Assembly (NCBI GenBank): GCA_021783515.1
Contig: JAJXTV010000021.1
Location: 1 to 63,553, forward strand
Direction: 5' to 3'
From: Nitrospirota bacterium
GTDB taxonomy: Bacteria > Nitrospirota > Thermodesulfovibrionia > Thermodesulfovibrionales > UBA6898
DNA length: 63,553 nt
In this document: positions 34,359 to 44,011 of the stretch, one piece after another
How positions within the stretch are numbered: position 1 is the stretch's first letter
Layout of the letters: each line of letters begins with the position of its first letter
Notes under the pieces: model-generated
Databases searched by the model: none
What the model was told of the DNA's origin: nothing
Seen by the model: only the letters and a program-made list of their open reading frames with translations
Program-made: the position numbers and the translations under genes

Positions 34359-36131
34359 CTACATCCTCTCGGGAATCTCCATGCCCAGCAGGGAGAGTAC
34401 AAGCTCCAGTTCACGGAGACAGAGCTGCAACAGCGCGAGCCAGGAGGACTGGACTGCGGGGTCCTCCTCTCTCAGAATGTGGCACTGCTGGTAGAACCGG
34501 CTGAATACCTGCGCGAGGGTGTAGATAAAGTCGCAGAGATAATTCGGGGCCCGTTCGGCGGTGGCGTTCCTGATCTTTTCCGGGAGCCAGCAGAGATTGA
34601 GCATCAATTCCCGTTCTGCAGGGACCGTCGGGGCCAGAATCGGCCCGGGGACAAGGCCTTCATCGCTCGCCCTGCGAAGGATTGATTTGATCCGGACTGC
34701 GGTATAAAGGAGATACGGTCCGGTCCGGCCTTCGAACCGTGAAAAGTTCGCAACGTCGAAGACGTAATCAGACGTCCGGTGATTGCCGAGGTCGGCAAAC
34801 TTCAGCGTAGCGATTCCGACCTGGCGGGCGATGCTCTGGCGCTCTGACTCGTCGAAGTCTTCGGCGATGCGGTTCTCCCGCATCCGCTCGAGCGCATTTT
34901 CGGTCACCATGGCTATCAGGTCTTTCAATTTCATTACTCCGCCCGCCCTCGTCTTGAACGGTTTGCCGTCCGTGCCGTTCATCGTGCCGAATGCGATATG
35001 TTCAAGTTCGGCGTTTCGCGCGAACGAAACGATCTTCGCGGCGCGGAAGACCTGTTCGAAATGGAGGTGCTGGCGCTTATCCACCACATAGAGGACCAGA
35101 TCTGCATGAAACTCCCCGGTCCGCTCCTCGATCGTCGCCAGGTCGGTCGTACCGTACAGGTAGCCGCCTTCGGATTTTTCGAGGATAAGGGGAGGTATCT
35201 CTTTTTTATCGGAAGGGGAAGAGACCGGGACCACGATCGCCCCTTCGCTCACCTGGGCGTGTCCTCCGGCCTTCAGCCCTTCGATCATTCCGGCAAGGCG
35301 GTCATTATAATAGCTTTCGCCCCTCCAGAGGTCAAAAGAGACACCGAGCCTTCCGAAATCGCTTTTCAGTGCGCTGACCGATACCGCGACGAAATGGCCC
35401 CAGAGCGCCCGGTAGCCGGGACGTCCCTGCTGAAGCTCGGCGGTCGCCGCCCGCGCCGCCTCCATCTCGTTTTCGTCGCCCTTACAGCGAGCCGACGCCA
35501 CAGGATACATCTCTTCGAGGTCGTCTATGGTTACCGGCGACTCGCCGGGATAGGGACCGGCATGGGAGGCGTCGAAGTAAGGAAGCTCAGGCTGCCTCCG
35601 TTTGAGTTCACAGATGAGCATCCCCATCTGCAGGCCCCAGTCGCCCAGGTGGATGTCGCTCGTCACGTTGTCCCCCATGAAGCGGAAGAGCCTCTGCAGA
35701 CAATCGCCTATTATCGTCGACCGGAGATGCCCGACATGCATCGGCTTGGCCACGTTGGGGCCGCCGAAATCGACGATCACGTTTTTGGGCTGAGAGCTCT
35801 TCAGACAACCCAGACGGCCGTCGCCGGTCATTTCTCTCATATGGGAAGCCAGAAATTCGTCGGTAATCGTGAGGTTGATGAAGCCGGCCCCTGCGATCGA
35901 TATATCCGAAAATATTTCCCTGTCCGGAAGCGCCGCGATGACCGCCTCGGCGATCGCCCTGGGGTTCTTCTTCAGGGCCTTTGCGGCAGCCAGCGCGCCG
36001 TTGCACTGAAACTGACCAAGGTCAGGCCTGTCGGAAATGATGACCCTGCTGTGGCGGGGATCAAGCCCGCAGGACACAAAGGCCTGTGAGAGCAGCGCCG
36101 TCAGTTTGCCGATCATGGATATCGAAGCCAC
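34359..36131 (-). CDS. argS: Arginyl-tRNA synthetase
   Basis: A 590-residue class I synthetase. PMHVGHLRSTIIGD carries the HIGH motif and FKTRAGGVMKLKDLI the KMSKS-equivalent region. The N-terminal Add1 domain (SRVIISDRPDLGQFQCNGAL) and the C-terminal DALR anticodon domain (PYLLYTAVRIKSILR, ARG-type) are present. It charges tRNA-Arg. The GTG at 36131 is preceded by AGGGAC; an internal ATG at 36116 is an alternative. Length is normal. Confidence 0.96.
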   Translation of the reverse strand: MASISMIGKLTALLSQAFVSCGLDPRHSRVIISDRPDLGQFQCNGALAAAKALKKNPRAIAEAVIAALPDREIFSDISIAGAGFINLTITDEFLASHMREMTGDGRLGCLKSSQPKNVIVDFGGPNVAKPMHVGHLRSTIIGDCLQRLFRFMGDNVTSDIHLGDWGLQMGMLICELKRRQPELPYFDASHAGPYPGESPVTIDDLEEMYPVASARCKGDENEMEAARAATAELQQGRPGYRALWGHFVAVSVSALKSDFGRLGVSFDLWRGESYYNDRLAGMIEGLKAGGHAQVSEGAIVVPVSSPSDKKEIPPLILEKSEGGYLYGTTDLATIEERTGEFHADLVLYVVDKRQHLHFEQVFRAAKIVSFARNAELEHIAFGTMNGTDGKPFKTRAGGVMKLKDLIAMVTENALERMRENRIAEDFDESERQSIARQVGIATLKFADLGNHRTSDYVFDVANFSRFEGRTGPYLLYTAVRIKSILRRASDEGLVPGPILAPTVPAERELMLNLCWLPEKIRNATAERAPNYLCDFIYTLAQVFSRFYQQCHILREEDPAVQSSWLALLQLCLRELELVLSLLGMEIPERM

Positions 36132-36270
36132 CGTATGTCCCTGCCCGCCTTTGCGTCTTTATTTCGCTGCCCCGCCCTCCGGGTATTGCAGCCCGCTTCG
36201 GAAGGGCGCATTCGGCAGCTATTGATTGTACCAGAGCCGGAATAAAGTTGCACGGCACCGCGGTCGAAAT

Positions 36271-36289
36271 CAGCGGTGAAGAGTAGCCC
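36271..36289 (+). repeat. 19-bp flanking direct repeat, left copy
   Basis: CAGCGGTGAAGAGTAGCCC, identical to 38349-38367. The two copies bracket the AT-rich cassette array. The sequence resembles what I recall of end repeats in some IS21-family elements, but this is unverified. Confidence 0.7.
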
Positions 36290-36595
36290 CGCAAGAAAAA
36301 GGAAAGCGAGGCGGCTTAAAGGAGTTCCCCTAAATCGCCGAATTCAAGGAAGAACAAAAACCACCTCCCGTTGTATAAATATTGTGCGAAAAGAATTTTC
36401 GCCTTCCTTTATGGGGGCCGTTTTCGTCAAACCAGGGAACGAAATCGAATAATCGGGCGTCCGATGAGCAGTGAAGAAGCATCCCACAATACAATTCTGA
36501 ACGATTTTCGAAAAAGCCGAAAAAAAGACGAGAAGGCGTACAATAATTTCTTCTGCTTTTCAAGAGTTATCGCGCCATCGAAGGCGAGGGGTGGC

Positions 36596-36625
36596 GGGAT
36601 GTCGAAAATACTTTTTCGACATCCC
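36596..36625. other. Strong inverted repeat (hairpin)
   Basis: GGGATGTCGAAAA and TTTTCGACATCCC form a 13-bp perfect stem with a 4-base loop. No T-run follows, so it is not a standard terminator. It could be a remnant of an element end or an RNA structure. Confidence 0.6.
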
Positions 36626-36703
36626 GGAACTGAAGTGCAACGGACTGTCTCTATTGAGTAATTGCTATATGTGCAAAGTCACGTTTCCGAAATAATGCTT
36701 TCT

Positions 36704-36739
36704 ATTTCCCAGAATATTCATTCTGTGCTATTCCGTTTC
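36704..36739 (-). repeat. Cassette-punctuating repeat, copy 1
   Basis: On the minus strand it reads GAAACGGAATAG, CA, then GAATGAATATTCTGGGAAAT-type sequence; the inner CAGAAT-GAAT-ATTCTG is a small inverted repeat. It supplies the last codons and the TAG stop of the gene at 36728-37195. Four near-identical copies occur at 36704, 37244, 37636 and 38139. Confidence 0.9.
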
Positions 36740-37195
36740 TGAGACATCCATTATCTTGTCGCTTATTATCAGTATCTCGAATCTCAAACCGATGTTGAAT
36801 ATTTTTACAATCTTTTCCCGGTTGTTTTTTTCCAGTCCATCGAAGTGGATAAAAACCTTTTCTTTGGGAAAAATCAAAATCCGCAAATACTCATCGATTT
36901 CAACCTCTGTTGATTCCTCGAGTGAAGCGATAAAATCCTTTTCCGAAACCGGAAGAGAGGCGAATGCGTTCTTTTTTTGAAAAACAATCTTTTCCTCTCC
37001 TTTTTTAGTTTTTAATCGCAACAAAACATTCCGTTCTGATTTTTTTACCTCGATTATTTCAGAGTACAAACGACCGCATCGCAGCTGTTCCAGGCTTGAG
37101 AAAAGAAAGCAAACCGGATCTTTTTGGCTTAACATATCATAGGCCGATTCGGCCAAGTCCGCATTTTCTTCAATTATCTTGAGTATTTTCTCCAT
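36728..37195 (-). CDS. Cassette gene 1, hypothetical protein
   Basis: A 155-residue protein starting MEKILKIIEENADLAESAYD. The ATG at 37195 has GAGGAG upstream; a longer frame begins inside repeat copy 2 (MNILGN) and is rejected. Charged, with a probable alpha/beta character (RNVLLRLKTKKGEEKIVFQK, EYLRILIFPKEKVFIHFDGL). The final residues SETE and the stop are encoded by repeat copy 1, so the repeat is part of the gene. I do not recognise the family. The AT-rich, lysine-rich composition differs sharply from the chromosomal neighbours and points to transfer. Confidence 0.7.
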   Translation of the reverse strand: MEKILKIIEENADLAESAYDMLSQKDPVCFLFSSLEQLRCGRLYSEIIEVKKSERNVLLRLKTKKGEEKIVFQKKNAFASLPVSEKDFIASLEESTEVEIDEYLRILIFPKEKVFIHFDGLEKNNREKIVKIFNIGLRFEILIISDKIMDVSETE

Positions 37196-37243
37196 ATATT
37201 CTCCTCGGAAGGTAAATTTAAAAGAACCGTAAGCTATCAAAGC

Positions 37244-37279
37244 ATTTCCCAGAATATTCATTCTGTGCTATTCAGTTTC
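37244..37279 (-). repeat. Cassette-punctuating repeat, copy 2
   Basis: Same 36-bp unit with one change (GAAACTGAATAG instead of GAAACGGAATAG on the minus strand). It follows the terminator of cassette gene 2 by a single base. Confidence 0.9.
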
Positions 37280-37280
37280 A

Positions 37281-37307
37281 AAAAAAGACTGGTTATCCAG
37301 TCTTTTT
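37281..37307 (-). terminator. Rho-independent terminator of cassette gene 2
   Basis: AAAAAGACTGG-TTAT-CCAGTCTTTTT: an 11-bp stem with A and T flanks, so it can act in both directions. It sits between the gene stop at 37312 and repeat copy 2. Confidence 0.85.
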
Positions 37308-37311
37308 AACT

Positions 37312-37620
37312 TTACGAAATCAAAGCTTCGATCCTGCTGATCGTCCTGTAGATATCTGGCCATTTTTCTTTAGTGAAATAATTTGCCACGTGCAGAACTT
37401 CAGCAAGCTTATTTTCAATCAAAATCGGATTTATTGTTTGCTTGTCTAATTGTTTTTTAAAATATACGATCCAGATTTCGATGTTCGTTAGATAAAGATC
37501 TTTGAGTTTTTTGCTACCTTCTAATTTTTCTACAAAATCTTTTGCATTTATTGGTTTATTATTATTGTCCAAAATTATATCGAATTTTTGGATAGACAAT
37601 AGTCTTTGAGCCTTATCCAT
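37312..37620 (-). CDS. Cassette gene 2, hypothetical protein
   Basis: A 102-residue protein starting MDKAQRLLSIQKFDIILDNN. The ATG at 37620 has AAAGGAGGG upstream; the longer frame starting MNILGN lies in repeat copy 3. Mostly helical and charged (KDFVEKLEGSKKLKDLYL, YRTISRIEALIS), with no signal peptide, membrane segment or recognisable motif. It is AT-rich. The unit repeat-gene-terminator-repeat suggests a mobile cassette. Function unknown. Confidence 0.7.
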   Translation of the reverse strand: MDKAQRLLSIQKFDIILDNNNKPINAKDFVEKLEGSKKLKDLYLTNIEIWIVYFKKQLDKQTINPILIENKLAEVLHVANYFTKEKWPDIYRTISRIEALIS

Positions 37621-37635
37621 AAGCCCTCCTTTAGA

Positions 37636-37671
37636 ATTTCCCAGAATATTCATTCTGTGCTATTCCGTTTC
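37636..37671 (-). repeat. Cassette-punctuating repeat, copy 3
   Basis: Same 36-bp unit as copy 1. It follows the terminator of cassette gene 3 by three bases and precedes the ribosome binding site of cassette gene 2. Confidence 0.9.
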
Positions 37672-37674
37672 ATG

Positions 37675-37700
37675 AAAAAGGCTTCCTATGGAAGCCTTTT
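37675..37700 (-). terminator. Rho-independent terminator of cassette gene 3
   Basis: AAAAGGCTTCC-TAT-GGAAGCCTTTT: an 11-bp stem and 3-base loop with A/T flanks. It overlaps the stop codon at 37699-37701 and abuts repeat copy 3. Confidence 0.85.
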
Positions 37701-38004
37701 ATAGAATCTCTTCAAGCTTTGGTGTTTCGAAATCGTCAGCACAGAGGATGCAACGATCGACGACAAAATATTTTCCGGAAAATGATTTAGGCATGAGTTC
37801 GCCTATTTTTCTCATCAATTTTTTCGCAAGATTATCATTTATCTCAGCGACATTGCAGCAGCCCGCACAGAAACATCTGGCTACCGCCTCTTCCCATTCA
37901 AAAGGTGCTTTTAAATCTTCAGGCATAGGCAAAGGGCATTTGCCCTTTATAGGCAGCTTCTTCACCTCGCCGAACATTTGTTTTTTTATATCTTTGATAT
38001 TCAT
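37699..38004 (-). CDS. Cassette gene 3, cysteine-rich hypothetical protein
   Basis: A 101-residue protein starting MNIKDIKKQMFGEVKKLPIK, with AAGGAGG upstream of the ATG. Cysteines come in clusters (KGKCPLP, RCFCAGCCNV, RCILCADD), suggesting a metal or redox site such as a zinc knuckle, but no known motif fits exactly. Soluble, no signal peptide. It is the right-most gene of the repeat-bounded array, with repeat copy 4 about 135 bases upstream, leaving room for its own promoter. I do not recognise the family. Confidence 0.7.
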   Translation of the reverse strand: MNIKDIKKQMFGEVKKLPIKGKCPLPMPEDLKAPFEWEEAVARCFCAGCCNVAEINDNLAKKLMRKIGELMPKSFSGKYFVVDRCILCADDFETPKLEEIL

Positions 38005-38138
38005 ATGCCTCCTTGTTTAATTCTGCGTTCTAGCTATCTGACGTAGAATCGCCTCAGAAAAATCTTGTAGAACTGTTTGGTATTGGTTCGGATCTACGTT
38101 CTTGTCGACGCCGTCTGAGGGGGCGGTCAAGATTATGT

Positions 38139-38173
38139 ATTTCCCAGAATATTCATTCTGTGCTATTCCGTTC
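38139..38173 (-). repeat. Cassette-punctuating repeat, copy 4
   Basis: The outer copy, diverging in the last bases (GTTCC in place of GTTTC on the plus strand), as expected at an array boundary. Confidence 0.9.
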
Positions 38174-38348
38174 CCATATATGCCATCGTACATGCTTGGA
38201 GCATGAAGAAAGATCGCCCCGGTGCACCTTGTGAGAGCAAGGGAAGAAGTTGCCGAATATATTGATAAGTGGCGGTGTATCGCACTTCTCAGTGCCTTTC
38301 ATATCCGATACATTATTTATAAAATAAACAATGCTGTCAATCTAATAA

Positions 38349-38367
38349 CAGCGGTGAAGAGTAGCCC
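38349..38367 (+). repeat. 19-bp flanking direct repeat, right copy
   Basis: CAGCGGTGAAGAGTAGCCC, identical and in the same orientation to 36271-36289. Confidence 0.7.
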
Positions 38368-38455
38368 TTAAAACAGAAAGGCTTGATAAAATCGTTAAAT
38401 TACGCCGGGCTGTACCTGCAATCTAATTCGCTCTTCAGAGCTGGGTCGAAATTCA

Positions 38456-38485
38456 TTGACAGGGGACTGACGCTATTGCTTTAAT
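38456..38485 (+). promoter_or_regulatory. Promoter of ilvE (leaderless)
   Basis: TTGACA (38456-38461), an 18-base spacer and TTTAAT (38480-38485). The ATG at 38494 is eight bases past the -10 and no ribosome binding site is present. Confidence 0.55.
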
Positions 38486-38493
38486 ATAACGCC

Positions 38494-39408
38494 ATGATCG
38501 AAAAAACGAAAAAAATCTGGATGGACAGCCGCTTTGTCGACTGGGACGACGCCAACGTCCATGTGCTTACCCATACGCTTCATTACGGGCTCGGGGTCTT
38601 CGAAGGGATTCGCTGCTACCGGACGGAGAAAGGCTCGGCCATCTTCCGGCTGGACGAGCATGTCGAGCGGCTTTTTGACTCGGCCCATATCTTCATGATG
38701 GAAATGCCCTTTTCCCGGAAGCAGATCGCCTCGGCCATCGTTGAGACCGTCAAGGTAAACAAGATCAGGGAATGCTACATACGGCCGCTCGTCTATATCG
38801 GGTATGGCGCGATGGGGCTTTATCCGAAAGACAATCCCGTCAGGGTCTCGATCGCGGTATGGCCGTGGGGCGCGTATCTCGGAGATGAGGGTATAAAGAA
38901 CGGCATCAGGATAAAGGTCTCTTCCTTTACGAGACATCACGTGAACGTGGATATGACGAGGGGGAAGGTCTGCGGCTATTACGTCAATTCCCAGATCGCC
39001 AAGAAAGAGGCGATTGCCTGCGGATATGACGAGGCGCTTATGCTCGACACCGAAGGGTATGTGTCGGAAGGGAGCGGCGAGAACGTCTTCATCGTCAGGG
39101 ACGGAAAGATCAAGACGACGCCGCTGACCTCGATCCTCGAAGGGATCACGAGGGAGAGCATCATTCGGATCGCCCGGGACATGAAGATACCGGTGCTCGA
39201 GGAGCGTTTCACGAGGGACGAGCTCTACATCGCCGACGAGGCGTTTTTTACCGGGACCGCCGCCGAGGTGACGCCGATCAGGGAGGTCGACGGCAGGAAG
39301 ATCGGCGAGGGAAAACGGGGGAAGATCACCGCGAAACTGCAGAAGGTCTTCTTTGACACTGTACAAGGGAAGAATAAGAAATACGCCTCGTGGCTGACGA
39401 AGGTCTGA
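38494..39408 (+). CDS. ilvE: Branched-chain amino acid aminotransferase (IlvE)
   Basis: A 304-residue fold-type IV PLP enzyme that interconverts leucine, isoleucine and valine with their 2-oxo acids. [54 protein letters not shown] (PLP lysine region), [29 protein letters not shown] and [20 protein letters not shown] are diagnostic. Length normal. It is monocistronic with a strong terminator, and a leaderless mRNA is likely. Confidence 0.95.
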   Translation: MIEKTKKIWMDSRFVDWDDANVHVLTHTLHYGLGVFEGIRCYRTEKGSAIFRLDEHVERLFDSAHIFMMEMPFSRKQIASAIVETVKVNKIRECYIRPLVYIGYGAMGLYPKDNPVRVSIAVWPWGAYLGDEGIKNGIRIKVSSFTRHHVNVDMTRGKVCGYYVNSQIAKKEAIACGYDEALMLDTEGYVSEGSGENVFIVRDGKIKTTPLTSILEGITRESIIRIARDMKIPVLEERFTRDELYIADEAFFTGTAAEVTPIREVDGRKIGEGKRGKITAKLQKVFFDTVQGKNKKYASWLTKV

Positions 39409-39430
39409 AGAAAGACCCGGGAATGGACGA

Positions 39431-39467
39431 AAAAGGAAGGCCGGATCATCTCCGGCCTTCCTTTTTT
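39431..39467 (+). terminator. Terminator between ilvE and cytochrome c7 (bidirectional)
   Basis: AAGGAAGGCCGG-ATCATCT-CCGGCCTTCC followed by TTTTTT; a 10-bp GC-rich stem preceded by A residues, so it can serve the convergent cytochrome gene as well. Confidence 0.9.
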
Positions 39468-39487
39468 GCGGCAACAAAATAAGCCTG

Positions 39488-39802
39488 TTATTTCTTATGA
39501 CACTTCATGCAATCGCCCTTGACGCTGAATGCCTTCTCGCCGTTATGGCAGGTACCGCATTCCTTGCCTTCCTTCATGGCAGCCATGGTGAGCTTCGTCT
39601 GCTTCATCGGGAAGATCTTCGTATGGCAGTCGTTGCACTTGAAACCCTTGTCGGCGTGGATCTTGCCGTCAAACGTCACGTCGCCCATCGCGGACTTGAA
39701 TACCACGGTCTTTCCCGGAGGGACCGCAAACGCGCTCCCCGCGATGAACACCACGGCGATTATGAGGGTCGTAAGTATTGCCGTTATCTTCAATCTCTTC
39801 AC
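39488..39802 (-). CDS. Periplasmic triheme c7-type cytochrome
   Basis: A 104-residue protein with a signal peptide cleaved after about residue 26 (SAFA/VPPG). Three CxxCH heme sites (CNDCH 56-60, CGTCH 82-86, CMKCH 98-102) plus extra histidines match the c7 triheme family (VVFKSAMGDVTFDGKIHADKG is a typical opening). Such small periplasmic cytochromes shuttle electrons in metal- or sulfur-respiring bacteria. A GGAGG-type site precedes the ATG at 39802. Convergent with ilvE. Confidence 0.92.
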   Translation of the reverse strand: MKRLKITAILTTLIIAVVFIAGSAFAVPPGKTVVFKSAMGDVTFDGKIHADKGFKCNDCHTKIFPMKQTKLTMAAMKEGKECGTCHNGEKAFSVKGDCMKCHKK

Positions 39803-39976
39803 CTCCTTTCATAATGAAATAGTCAGTCCTGAAAAACAGGAATCGCTGTTAGGATACGGTCGATATTGTAACAGGAAACTGCCGCTAAGTGAAAGCAGGA
39901 CCGCATCGTTACTGTGAGCACACTATAAAAGAAAAAAAAAGCGCTGTCAAGCAGAAAAAAAGGGGGACCGGGCGAA

Positions 39977-40006
39977 TTGCTTTCTTGAACTGCAACGTGT
40001 TAAAAT
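39977..40006 (+). promoter_or_regulatory. Promoter of the guaB operon
   Basis: TTGCTT (39977-39982), 18-base spacer, extended -10 GTGTTAAAAT (hexamer 40001-40006); the start follows with AGGAG. Confidence 0.5.
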
Positions 40007-40012
40007 TCTTAG

Positions 40013-41488
<1,476 letters not shown>

Positions 41489-41563
41489 AGCGTGACTTTC
41501 TTACGGTAGGGGAACTCTCCCTGCCCGCCTTCCGGGCCGGCGCGAAAGGACAGGATTGCGGCC

Positions 41564-43102
41564 ATGCATGAAGACAGGATTCTGGTTCTCGACTTCGGCT
41601 CGCAGTATACCCAGCTCATCGCCCGCAGGGTGAGGGAGCAGAAGGTATACTCCGAGATATTTCCCTTTAACGCGCCGATCGAAAAGATGCGGGAGTTCCG
41701 GCCGAAGGGCGTCATTCTCTCGGGAGGCCCTTCGAGCGTCTACGACAAGGGTGCGCCGCTTCCGGATGCGGAGGTCTTCAGGCTCGGGGTGCCGGTGCTC
41801 GGGATCTGCTACGGCATGCAGCTGATGGCCCATATGCTCGGCGGCAAGGTCGCAAAGGCGGCCAAGAGGGAATACGGCCGGGCCGGGCTGAACGTCGACG
41901 ACGACGCGGACCTGCTCTGGGGGATCATGGCGGAGACGAATGTCTGGATGAGCCACGGCGACCGTATCGAGGCGCTCCCTGCAGGGTTTTCGGCGATAGG
42001 CCACACCGGCAACTCGCCGGTGGCGGTGATGGCCGAAAGAGGGAAACGGTTCTACGCCCTTCAGTTCCACCCCGAAGTGGTCCATACCGACGAGGGCAGC
42101 CGTATCCTGCATAATTTCGTCTTCGGCATCTGCGGGTGCGAGCCGACGTGGGAGATGTCGTCGTTCATCGACTGGTCAGTGGCGGACATCAGGGAGAAGG
42201 TCGGGGCGAAGAAGGTGATCTGCGCGCTGAGCGGCGGGGTCGACTCTTCCGTCGTCGCCCTGCTCGTGCACCGCGCGCTCGGCGACAAGCTGACCTGCAT
42301 CTTCGTCGACAACGGCCTTCTGCGGAAAGGCGAGGCGGAGAAGGTCAAAAAGACGTTCGAAGACCATTTCCATATCAGGCTGATATACGTCGACGCGAGA
42401 AAGAGGTTTCTCGACAAGCTCAGGGGGGTGACCGAGCCGGAGCGGAAGCGGAAGATAATAGGCAACGAGTTCATCTCGGTCTTCGAGGACGAGGCGAAGC
42501 GGATCGAGGATGCGGAATTTCTCGCCCAGGGGACGCTCTATCCCGATGTGATCGAGAGCGTTTCTTTCAAGGGCCCTTCGGCGGTGATCAAGAGCCATCA
42601 CAACGTGGGCGGTCTGCCCGACGTGATGAAGCTGAAACTGATCGAGCCGCTCCGCGAGCTCTTCAAGGACGAGGTGCGGGTGCTCGGCGAGGAACTCGGG
42701 CTTCCGGAGGAGATCTGCTGGAGGCACCCCTTCCCGGGGCCTGGCCTCGCGATACGCTGCATCGGGGAGATCACCGAGGAAAGGCTCGTTATAGTGAAGG
42801 AGTCGGACTCGATCGTGCTTGAGGAGATCAAGGCCGCCGGCCTCTACCGGGATATCTGGCAGGCCTTCGCCGTCATCCTGCCGATCAAGAGCGTCGGGGT
42901 GATGGGCGACGAGCGGACTTATGAGAGCGTGGTGGCGGTGCGGGCCGTGACCAGCCTTGACGGGATGACCGCCGACTGGGCGAAGATCCCCGGCGACGTA
43001 CTCGGGAAGATCTCCAACCGGATCATCAACGAGGTGAAGGGCGTCAACAGGGTGGTCTACGACATCACCTCCAAGCCCCCCGGCACGATCGAATGGGAAT
43101 AA
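41564..43102 (+). CDS. guaA: GMP synthase, glutamine-hydrolysing (GuaA)
   Basis: A 512-residue enzyme converting XMP to GMP. The class I glutamine amidotransferase domain has Cys82 in GICYGMQL and the FHPEV histidine, and the ATP pyrophosphatase domain has [14 protein letters not shown]; the dimerisation domain ends in KPPGTIEWE. The ATG at 41564 ([20 protein letters not shown]) lies 76 bases after guaB, forming a de novo GMP operon. Confidence 0.97.
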   Translation: MHEDRILVLDFGSQYTQLIARRVREQKVYSEIFPFNAPIEKMREFRPKGVILSGGPSSVYDKGAPLPDAEVFRLGVPVLGICYGMQLMAHMLGGKVAKAAKREYGRAGLNVDDDADLLWGIMAETNVWMSHGDRIEALPAGFSAIGHTGNSPVAVMAERGKRFYALQFHPEVVHTDEGSRILHNFVFGICGCEPTWEMSSFIDWSVADIREKVGAKKVICALSGGVDSSVVALLVHRALGDKLTCIFVDNGLLRKGEAEKVKKTFEDHFHIRLIYVDARKRFLDKLRGVTEPERKRKIIGNEFISVFEDEAKRIEDAEFLAQGTLYPDVIESVSFKGPSAVIKSHHNVGGLPDVMKLKLIEPLRELFKDEVRVLGEELGLPEEICWRHPFPGPGLAIRCIGEITEERLVIVKESDSIVLEEIKAAGLYRDIWQAFAVILPIKSVGVMGDERTYESVVAVRAVTSLDGMTADWAKIPGDVLGKISNRIINEVKGVNRVVYDITSKPPGTIEWE

Positions 43103-43123
43103 ACCCCGCGGCCGGGTGTATCG

Positions 43124-44011
43124 ATGGACATAAAGACATATCTCAGGACCGGTAAGGAAGCGGTCGATTCCTTCTTCCAGGCATATTTCGGGGAACAGAA
43201 GCGGCCGGCGGTGCTCCAGGAGGCGATGCTCTACTCGCTGTTTGCGGGGGGCAAGAGGATCAGGCCGGTCCTGGCGATGGCGTCCTATGAGGCCTGCGGC
43301 GGCGCTTCGGCGGAGATCGTGCCGTATGCGGCGACCCTCGAGCTGATCCATACCTATTCGCTGATCCACGACGACCTTCCGGCGATGGACGACGACGACC
43401 TGCGGCGGGGAAAACCGACGAACCACAAGGTATACGGGGAGGCGGTGGCGATACTCGCCGGCGACGCGCTCCTGACCGAGGCGTTCTGCATCCTTTCCGA
43501 TCCTTCCTTCTGCCCCTCTGTCGGAGGGGACGCCCTCATGAGGGCATCGCGCGAGATCGCGCTCGCTTCGGGCAGGGAGGGGATGGTCGGCGGCCAGGTG
43601 CAGGACATCCTTTCCGAGGACGCCGATCCTGACGGCGAGACGCTGCAGTTCATCCACCGCCACAAGACCGCCGCGCTCATACGGGCCTCGATCAGGGTCG
43701 GCGGTATTCTTGCGGCGGCCGGCGAGGAGAAGATCGACGCGCTCACCCGATACGGAGAAAATATCGGACACGCATTTCAGATAATTGATGATATACTTGA
43801 TGTAGTGGGCGAGACCCAGGAGCTGGGAAAGACCGTGGGGTCCGACGAGAAGATCAACAAGATGACCTATCCCCGCCTCTACGGGCTTGAGCGGTCCCGC
43901 GAGATCGCCGGCCGGCTCGTCGACGAGGCCCTGTCTTCGCTTGGGACGTTTCCCGCCGCGGCCGATCCGCTTAGGGAGATCGCCCGTTATCTTCTGTCAA
44001 GGAGAAGCTGA
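43124..44011 (+). CDS. ispA: Polyprenyl (farnesyl/geranylgeranyl) diphosphate synthase
   Basis: A 295-residue trans-prenyltransferase. First Asp-rich motif DDLPAMDDDDLRRG and second DDILD (QIIDDILDVVG), with GGKRIRP and HKTAALI substrate sites. The short-chain IspA-type sequence suggests farnesyl diphosphate as product, though geranylgeranyl cannot be excluded. Its stop overlaps the dxs start (TGATG), the common ispA-dxs isoprenoid pairing. Confidence 0.93.
   Translation: MDIKTYLRTGKEAVDSFFQAYFGEQKRPAVLQEAMLYSLFAGGKRIRPVLAMASYEACGGASAEIVPYAATLELIHTYSLIHDDLPAMDDDDLRRGKPTNHKVYGEAVAILAGDALLTEAFCILSDPSFCPSVGGDALMRASREIALASGREGMVGGQVQDILSEDADPDGETLQFIHRHKTAALIRASIRVGGILAAAGEEKIDALTRYGENIGHAFQIIDDILDVVGETQELGKTVGSDEKINKMTYPRLYGLERSREIAGRLVDEALSSLGTFPAAADPLREIARYLLSRRS

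Larger units (their letters stand above)
36132..36703. other. Intergenic region with a hairpin and a possible element end
   Basis: About 570 bases left of the repeat array. A 96-codon plus-strand frame here lacks a ribosome binding site and family resemblance, so I do not call it. The region holds the 19-bp direct repeat (36271-36289) and the hairpin at 36596-36625. Confidence 0.5.
38005..38493. other. Intergenic region: repeat copy 4, flanking repeat, ilvE promoter
   Basis: About 490 bases without a gene. It contains repeat copy 4 (38139-38173), the right 19-bp direct repeat (38349-38367) and the ilvE promoter. The rest shows no recognised feature. Confidence 0.5.

Noticed and set aside
36371-36661. 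96-codon plus-strand frame left of the array
   Set aside because: No ribosome binding site, no recognisable motif, and it runs through the 13-bp hairpin.
37196-37261. MNILGN N-terminal extensions of cassette genes 1 and 2
   Set aside because: They are encoded by the repeat itself and lie upstream of clear ribosome binding sites and internal ATGs.
36704-38173. CRISPR array
   Set aside because: The repeats are spaced by 350-500 bases that hold genes with ribosome binding sites and terminators, not short spacers.
42176-43771. 531-codon minus-strand frame opposite guaA/ispA
   Set aside because: Arg/His/Asp-rich composition typical of antisense shadows, and it covers two well-defined plus-strand genes.
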